Below, piece after piece: positions 52,775 through 57,974 of a stretch of 57,974 nt of DNA (its first letter is position 1; each line of letters begins with the position of its first letter). This stretch comes from Ferranicluibacter rubi (GTDB lineage: Bacteria > Pseudomonadota > Alphaproteobacteria > Rhizobiales > Rhizobiaceae). The notes under the pieces were generated by a model, which was not told the origin of the DNA, made no database searches, and was given only the letters and a program-made list of their open reading frames with translations. A program made the translations under genes and the position numbers. The stretch is taken from assembly GCF_011603255.1 (NCBI RefSeq), contig NZ_JAANCM010000019.1:1-57974 (forward strand). Reading direction: 5' to 3'.

Positions 52775-53692
52775 CTATTCCAGATAGGGCCGGAGCACCT
52801 GTTCGATCCATCCCATGAATGCTCGCACACGGCGTGACAGGTTTTGGCGATGCGCGACCACAAGCGACACGTTCAACGGCTCCGGGCGGAAATCCGGCAG
52901 GACTTCAACAAGTGCTCCGCTTTCCAGATGTTGGCGTATCCCGTAATAGGCTGCCTGGATCAGTCCCATGCCTGCGAGACCGGCAGCCTCGTATGTCTGC
53001 ACACTATTGACATGCAGTGCACCAGGAAGCGGAAGCGTCGCAAAATCGCCGTCACCGTCCGGATACTCCCAGCCATAGGGTTTGGCGCCGAGTGTCCTGC
53101 TGTAGTGAATCGTATGGTGCGTCTGTAGTTGCAGGTCTTCCAGAGTTTGAGGGATGCCATAGCGAGCTATGTAGATCGGGCTTGCCGCATTCACCATGCG
53201 CAGCCGACCGAGCCGACGGGCGATCAGAGTCTCGTCCCCAATCGGCCCGATCCGGAGCACGCAGTCGAAGCCCTCCTGAACAAGATCGACCTGCCGATCC
53301 GTGCTCGATATCTCCAGCTCCAGATCTGGATGGGCGGCCATGAATTCCGGCAGGGCAGGGATGATCGTCGTACGCGCCAGTTCTGTCGGCAGATCGACCC
53401 GAAGCCGACCTCGAAGCGCAACGTGATCTTTCGCAAACATCGATTGTAGATCGTCGACGCTGGCAAGAATGTCGCGGGCGCGCGCATGGTAGGCCCGTCC
53501 GTCTTCCGTGATTTGCACACTTCGTGTCGTCCGGTGCAGCAATCGAACGCCGACATCCTCCTCGAGCTTGCGAACGGCGGTGGAGGCGCGCCCCTTTTGT
53601 ATGCCCAGGCTATCCGCCGCGCGGGTAAAGCTCCCCATCTCGGCAACCCGGATGAAGATGAGGAGTGGCTCAAGGTTATGCAATTCTAACAC
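52775..53692 (-). CDS. LysR-family regulator divergent from the flavodoxin gene
   Basis: A 305-residue protein from GTG 53692 (TTG 53683 is an alternative). The helix-turn-helix is SFTRAADSLGIQKGRASTAVRKLE, and the effector domain resembles the CrgA/DmlR group. The 137-base gap to the flavodoxin-like gene probably contains both promoters. It likely controls the flavodoxin-like/aldehyde dehydrogenase pair. Confidence 0.9.
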   Translation of the reverse strand: MLELHNLEPLLIFIRVAEMGSFTRAADSLGIQKGRASTAVRKLEEDVGVRLLHRTTRSVQITEDGRAYHARARDILASVDDLQSMFAKDHVALRGRLRVDLPTELARTTIIPALPEFMAAHPDLELEISSTDRQVDLVQEGFDCVLRIGPIGDETLIARRLGRLRMVNAASPIYIARYGIPQTLEDLQLQTHHTIHYSRTLGAKPYGWEYPDGDGDFATLPLPGALHVNSVQTYEAAGLAGMGLIQAAYYGIRQHLESGALVEVLPDFRPEPLNVSLVVAHRQNLSRRVRAFMGWIEQVLRPYLE

Positions 53693-53829
53693 ACCCGATT
53701 GGACCGTTTGGGAAGAACAATGCGTTCTTTATAGCCCAATTTATCATCGATTGGCAAAACAGTAGTTTGGCACGGGCACGAACTATGCACCGTCAATAAG
53801 GCGGAACGCCCTAGCGCCAAGGACATACA

Positions 53830-54408
53830 ATGACCCAATCAACCTTAAAGACCGCCGTCGTCTACCACTCCGGCTACGGCCACACGAAACGGCTCGCAGA
53901 GGTCGTCGCCGAAGGCGCTTCCGCGTTGCTGATCGCGATCGATGCCGAAGGCAACATCTCGCAGGATGCGTGGGACGCTCTCGATGATGCGGATGCCATC
54001 ATCTTCGGCTCGCCAACCTACATGGGCGGACCTAGCTGGCAGTTTAAGAAGTTTGCCGACACCTCTTCAAAACCGTGGTTCGAAGAAAAGTGGAAGCACA
54101 AGGTATTCGGCGGCTTCACCAACAGCGCCAGCGTCAACGGCGACAAGCTCAACACCCTGCAATATTTCGCCCTCCTGGCAGGCCAGCACGGTGGCGTTTG
54201 GGTTAGCCTTGCTATGAAGCCTGCCAACGTCAAGGCGTCCAAACGTGACGATCTGAACAGAATGGGCTCATACATCGGGCCGATGGCACAGTGCGACGCA
54301 GATGCCGCCCCGAACGAGATGTCACAAGGCGATCTTGAGACCGCTCGGCTTTACGGCGTTCGCGTAGCGGAAATCGCCAGCCGATTTGCGCCGGCTCAAA
54401 CAGCCTGA
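53830..54408 (+). CDS. Flavodoxin-like NAD(P)H-dependent oxidoreductase
   Basis: The 192-residue product has VVYHSGYGHTKRLAEVVAEG, the FMN phosphate loop of WrbA-like flavodoxin folds, then FGSPTYMGGPSWQFKKF and a third FMN contact at GGFTNSASVNG. It probably reduces quinones or related compounds with FMN. It precedes the broken aldehyde dehydrogenase gene by 33 bases. Confidence 0.88.
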   Translation: MTQSTLKTAVVYHSGYGHTKRLAEVVAEGASALLIAIDAEGNISQDAWDALDDADAIIFGSPTYMGGPSWQFKKFADTSSKPWFEEKWKHKVFGGFTNSASVNGDKLNTLQYFALLAGQHGGVWVSLAMKPANVKASKRDDLNRMGSYIGPMAQCDADAAPNEMSQGDLETARLYGVRVAEIASRFAPAQTA

Positions 54409-54441
54409 ACGCCAAACGATCAATGACCGAAGGATCGATCA

Positions 54442-55849
54442 ATGTCTATTGGTGTGCAGAACCTCTTTATCGACGGGCACTGGGTGCCTTTCGAAAGTGG
54501 CAAGACCTACGTATCTCTAAACCCTTTCACCGGGGGCTTCGCGACGCGGGCGTCGGCTGCAAACGCCGTCGACATCGAGCGTGCTGTGGATGCAGCGCAG
54601 AATGCCTCCGGTCGCTGGGCTTCTTTGCCTCCGGGCAAACGACGGCAATATCTTTTGGCTGCGGCCGACGCCGTTGAGGCGCGCGCCTCAGACATCATCG
54701 AAGCCATCACGACAGAGATGGGAGGACCCGCCGCCTGGGGGAAATACAACGTCAAGGTCCTGGCGGAAAAGCTTCGTTTTGCTGCAGACGGCAGCTACCA
54801 GGGTCTGACCGGTGAGGTCATCCCATCCGAAAATCCGTCGCGAACGATGATTGTCGTCCGCAAGCCCGCAGGGGTTGTCGTTAGTATCGTGCCCTGGAAT
54901 GCTCCGGCACTGCTCATCGGCGCGTCAGTGCCGGCCGCACTCGTTCTCGGCAATACTGTCGTCATCAAGGCGTCGGAGCAGACACCCCGGACGCACGGCC
55001 TCGTGACGGAATGCTTTGCCGACGCCGGCTTCCCGGCTGGCGTGGTCGACCTCATCACCAACGCTCCCGAAAACGCGGGCCAGGTCGTGGAAGCCTTGAT
55101 TGCCAATCCGAGCGTGCGCCGCGTCCACTTTACCGGATCGACGCGGATCAGCCGCATCATCGCGGAAAAGGCCGGGACCTATCTCAAGCGGGCCGTGCTG
55201 GAACTTGGCGGCAAGGCGCCGTGCATCGTTCTGGCCGATGCCGATCTGGATCGTGCCGTGAGTGCTGCGGCATTTGGCTCATTTGCCAACTCCGGACAGG
55301 GATGTCTTTCGACTGAACGCATCATCGTCGACAAGTCCATTGCCGACGACTTCTGCCGTCGCCTCGCCACTGTGGCGAAGACCATCGTCTATGGTGACCC
55401 CCGCAACAGCGCGACTGTGCTTGGTCCAGTCATCAACGCGCCCGCGGTCAAACGTCTGGCGGAACTGGTCGAGGATGCCGTTGCTTCCGGTGCCCAGTTG
55501 CTTGAGGGGGGCAAGGCCGACGGCCCATGTTTTGCCCCAACGGTCTTGAGTGGCGTCACGCCCGCCATGCGTGTCTATCAGGAAGAATCCTTCGGACCCT
55601 TGGCATCCGTCGTCATTGTCGATGGTGCGGAAGAGGCAATCCGGATCGCCAACGACAACGACTACGGCCTGTCCTCTGCGATATTCAGCCGGGACGTCAC
55701 ATATCAACGGTGCAACGCTTGATGACGAGGCTCAGATACCCTTTGGAGGGGTTAAAGACAGCGGCCACGGCCGGTCGGGTGACGCAATCGGGTTCGAAGA
55801 GTTTACCGAGCTGCAATGGATCACAATCGAAGGTCCACAAGCTCCGTGA
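54442..55849 (+). pseudogene. Aldehyde dehydrogenase with a frameshifting internal deletion
   Basis: From ATG 54442 the frame encodes about 420 residues of an aldehyde dehydrogenase with PWNAP, LELGGKAP and the catalytic Cys in NSGQGCLS. After FSRDVT (near 55700) it goes out of frame and stops at 55722. The neighbouring frame carries the true end: HINGATLDDEAQIPFGGVKDSG to FTELQWITIEGP at 55849. The family normally has about 13 further residues at the joint, so roughly 40 bases were lost. ACGTCAC at the joint could be the leftover of a short direct repeat. The enzyme would lack the oligomerisation strand and is probably inactive. Confidence 0.8.
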
Positions 55850-56036
55850 TATCCGATCTCCGAACAACACCTCTGACCGACACGTCGGCTTAAGGGCCGG
55901 CGTGATGGTCCCTCGATGGCCATTCTAGGAAGGCGCTCATGCACACAATATTCGTCGGGCTTTCCGTCGCGGTATTCGTTGGCAGCTTGTAAGGTGCTTA
56001 CCGGTATCTTATTAGCGTCCCGTGCTCAGGATAGGA

Positions 56037-56951
56037 TCAGCATTCTCCTGTGTTCGGAATGCGTATTGTAAGCCAGTGCCCCGGCGTAATGCCAAAGGTT
56101 TTCCGGAAATGCCGCGTAAAATGTGCCTGATCAGCAAAGCCGGCATCAGCGGCCGCCGCCGCGAGCCCCTGTCCTTCCGCCAGGGATCGTTTTGCCCGCT
56201 CCAGGCGGCGCATTACAAGGTATCGGTGGGGGCTCGTACCCATCAGCCGTCGAAACTGCCGCGCCAACTCGTATCGATCCAGTCCTGTTTCTGCCTCCAG
56301 TGCCTTGGAGCTTACGAGGTCTGCGCAGCGGTCTTCGAGGAGGTCCCGAGCTCTCAGGACAGCGGACCGTGCCGAAGGAGTTAGCCTTTTTCCCAGTGCA
56401 CCCGCCTGCCGGAAAAGACCGGCAGCCAGCCGCATCACCACGTCATCCATGATCAGGTCAGACGGCTGCTCGTCCAGGTCATAGAGGATATCTCTGAGCG
56501 CCTGCCGTATCTCCTCATCGGCCAACACAGGATCAGGAACAAAGGGCAGCCCTGTTTGATCACCGTTGACGGCGCTGATCAGGGCAGGCGGGAGATAGAT
56601 CATGCGGTAGATCAAGCCATCTTCAGTGCCGGCAGCTCCGTCATGCAACTCGTCGGGATGAAGCACGATGACGTTGCCGGCATTGCTGAAGCGCTCGACC
56701 CCACGATAGTGGAAAGTCTGCACGCCATGGAGCGTTAGTCCAAGCCCGTACGTGTCATGGCGATGCGGTGAGAAGGCGTTGCCATGAAAGCGAGCCTCGA
56801 TGCGCTCCACCCCATGTGAAGGGTCGGCAACACGGATCCCGTCCGCCGGACGGGCCTGGCACGAACGTTCAAGACCGCCCCGACCACCCGGCGCTAAGTC
56901 TACGTTTAAGTTCACACCCAAAAAGGAGTTCCGTTGCATGTTTGACACCAA
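56037..56951 (-). CDS. AraC-family regulator with N-terminal cupin domain
   Basis: The N-terminal half has the cupin His pattern FSPHRHDTYGLGLTL and HPDELHDG; the C-terminal half has the two AraC helix-turn-helix motifs (LVSSKALEAETGLDRYELARQF and AAAADAGFADQAHFTRHF). The start is uncertain: ATG 56951 would overlap the divergent DUF2000 gene start at 56938. The cupin homology begins around residue 39, so a start at a GTG such as 56915 or 56810 is likely. It probably controls the DUF2000 gene. Confidence 0.82.
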   Translation of the reverse strand: MVSNMQRNSFLGVNLNVDLAPGGRGGLERSCQARPADGIRVADPSHGVERIEARFHGNAFSPHRHDTYGLGLTLHGVQTFHYRGVERFSNAGNVIVLHPDELHDGAAGTEDGLIYRMIYLPPALISAVNGDQTGLPFVPDPVLADEEIRQALRDILYDLDEQPSDLIMDDVVMRLAAGLFRQAGALGKRLTPSARSAVLRARDLLEDRCADLVSSKALEAETGLDRYELARQFRRLMGTSPHRYLVMRRLERAKRSLAEGQGLAAAAADAGFADQAHFTRHFRKTFGITPGHWLTIRIPNTGEC

Positions 56952-57345
56952 AATCGCGATCGTAATTCGCGATGATCTTGCAATGTGGCAGAAGCTGAAC
57001 GTGACCGCCTTCTTGACGAGCGGCCTCGTCGCCCAATCGCCGGAGATTATCGGCGAACCATACCGGGATGCGGACGGTCATGTCTACAATCCAATGACCA
57101 TCCAGCCAATGGTGGTGCTTAGCGCAGATCAGGAAACATTACGCGGAATGCATAGACGCTCCGTCGAGCGTCAGGTCACAATCTCCGCCTACACGGAGGA
57201 AATGTTTGGGACTGGCCACGACGCTGCTAACAGGGCTGTGTTTGCTCAGTTCTCGCCAGATATTGCGAAACTCGCGGGACTCGCCCTGCGCGCCGAAAGG
57301 AGGATCGTTGACAAGATCGTCAAGGGAGCCAGGATGCATCAGTGA
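56938..57345 (+). CDS. DUF2000 family protein
   Basis: A 135-residue protein starting at ATG 56938 with AAAAAGGAG upstream. MFDTKIAIVIRDDLAMWQKLNVTAFL and GEPYRDADGHVYNPM fit DUF2000, a small alpha/beta family related to peptidyl-tRNA hydrolase 2-like folds with no assigned activity. Such genes are often adjacent to AraC regulators of this cupin type, as here. Confidence 0.85.
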   Translation: MFDTKIAIVIRDDLAMWQKLNVTAFLTSGLVAQSPEIIGEPYRDADGHVYNPMTIQPMVVLSADQETLRGMHRRSVERQVTISAYTEEMFGTGHDAANRAVFAQFSPDIAKLAGLALRAERRIVDKIVKGARMHQ

Positions 57346-57850
57346 CCGCATCTGAATGATGCCGCGTTGGCAGAGTTGCTTTCAACGCCGAAGCGCCGCG
57401 GGAGTTGACAGCCGATGGCAGCCTCTAACAACTGGCCTGAACATCGGTATCAGGACGTCTTTGTAAAAAGGCGTGCTGTTTTGTGAGTGTTGAGTTGGCG
57501 GGTCAGAGCCGAGGCCAGAGCAGTGCAAGTCTGCCGAAGCGAGAAATCCGTCCGTTTCAGGCCGACTCCGGACTACTGGTCAGGTGTCCGCATTCGTAGA
57601 TGGGAGAGAAGGGGGAGCAGCCAGCCCATGTTCTTCCAAACCCGGCAAACCTGATTTCCCTGCGCACCAACGGCACTGGTTGCAAGAGATATACAAAGGC
57701 AGGGTCGATGGCTCGATACCCTTCAAGAGCTTCATATTGCTGAGTGGTCCCGGGTTGCGGTTCTAATGAGAGGCTTGCGCATCTGGATGAAGCGCCGCAC
57801 CAACTTTCTGTGCTGCGGCCGCCAGGCGCTTATCTCTTGTCCACAAACTA
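57346..57850. other. Stretch without a recognisable gene before an IS left end
   Basis: About 500 bases with only short open frames and no motifs. It ends at the likely left end of an IS5-type element. Confidence 0.4.
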
Positions 57851-57974
57851 GGGTCCGGACCCAATAATTGGTTTCCTTGCACATTTCGACGTGATTCAAT
57901 CGCCTGAGCAAGGAGGCGATTTCATGTCTGATTTCTTTTGGTTTTCCGATGCGCAGTGGGAGCGAATAGAGCCG
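57849..57974 (+). mobile_element. Left end of an IS5-type element, cut by the window
   Basis: The transposase start at 57924 is preceded by a symmetric end-like sequence: GGGTCCGGACCC (57851-57862) and CCAATAATTGG (57861-57871). These are typical terminal-region symmetries. The right end lies outside the window, so family and boundary are provisional. Confidence 0.5.
57924..57974 (+). CDS. IS5-type transposase, N-terminal fragment at the window end
   Basis: ATG 57924 follows AAGGAGG. The 17 visible residues MSDFFWFSDAQWERIEP match the N-terminus of IS5-family (IS427-like) transposases, which begin with a similar W-S/T-D-x-Q-W pattern. The frame is open to the end of the window. Confidence 0.65.
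   Translation, partial: MSDFFWFSDAQWERIEP

Noticed and set aside
1-57974. CRISPR array, tRNA or rRNA genes, prophage structural genes
   Set aside because: No regularly spaced repeats, cloverleaf-like or rRNA-like sequence, or phage structural proteins were noticed on reading; a covariance-model search was not possible.

Overview
The window looks like accessory DNA (plasmid, chromid or genomic island) of an alphaproteobacterium, most likely of the Rhizobiales. This is inferred from the high GC content, the dense catabolic operons each with its own ABC transporter and LysR/GntR/AraC regulator, the HWE-type sensor kinase, the fused cytochrome oxidase subunit I/III, and IS630, IS3 and IS5-type elements. 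No rRNA, tRNA, CRISPR array or replication origin was recognised. No database search was possible, so family names rest on motifs and protein architecture.

Layout. 1-7.4 kb: a mixed, partly decayed region with a small lipoprotein and YHYH-type protein, a tyrosine recombinase broken by frameshifts, an NAD-dependent epimerase, a Fic protein with an operator-like repeat array at its start, and a GSU2403-type nucleotidyltransferase behind a perfect 31-bp palindrome. 7.5-22.9 kb: a large cluster for uptake and breakdown of a proline-type betaine or hydroxyproline. It contains a glycine-betaine/proline-type ABC transporter, a proline-racemase-family protein with an unusual Cys/Gly active-site pair, a pyrroline carboxylate reductase-like protein, an FAD oxidase, a dihydrodipicolinate-synthase-family protein, an aldehyde dehydrogenase, two paralogous divergent GntR regulators, a LysR, a GlxA-type AraC regulator, and a Rieske oxygenase/reductase pair. 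23.1-23.7 kb: a parDE module with a frameshifted toxin. 23.9-30.3 kb: small oxidoreductase operons with AraC and LysR regulators; an MFS gene and a cyclophilin-like gene there are broken. 30.3-31.5 kb: an IS630-family element.

31.7-41.5 kb: a nine-gene operon plus LysR joining a sugar-type ABC transporter, an IolE-like TIM-barrel protein, two Gfo/Idh/MocA dehydrogenases and a DABB-fold protein to hydroxyquinol 1,2-dioxygenase and maleylacetate reductase. No aromatic hydroxylase lies in it. I propose that it turns a cyclitol or aryl glycoside into hydroxyquinol and then 3-oxoadipate. This is the best candidate for an undescribed pathway here.

42.0-43.4 kb: a decayed IS3-type element with intact terminal repeats. 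43.6-44.2 kb: an isochorismatase-family hydrolase. 44.5-50.1 kb: a caa3-type cytochrome oxidase operon (subunit II-cytochrome c, fused subunit I/III, small membrane protein, CtaG, triheme cytochrome c). 50.4-52.2 kb: an HWE histidine kinase, a single-domain response regulator and a small basic protein. 52.8-55.8 kb: LysR, a flavodoxin-like protein and an aldehyde dehydrogenase with an internal deletion. 56.0-57.3 kb: AraC and a DUF2000 protein. The window ends in the first codons of an IS5-type transposase.

At least six genes are broken (recombinase, parE, MFS, cyclophilin-like, aldehyde dehydrogenase, IS3 transposase). That fits accessory DNA under relaxed selection, but single-base indels should be confirmed in reads before being treated as biology.
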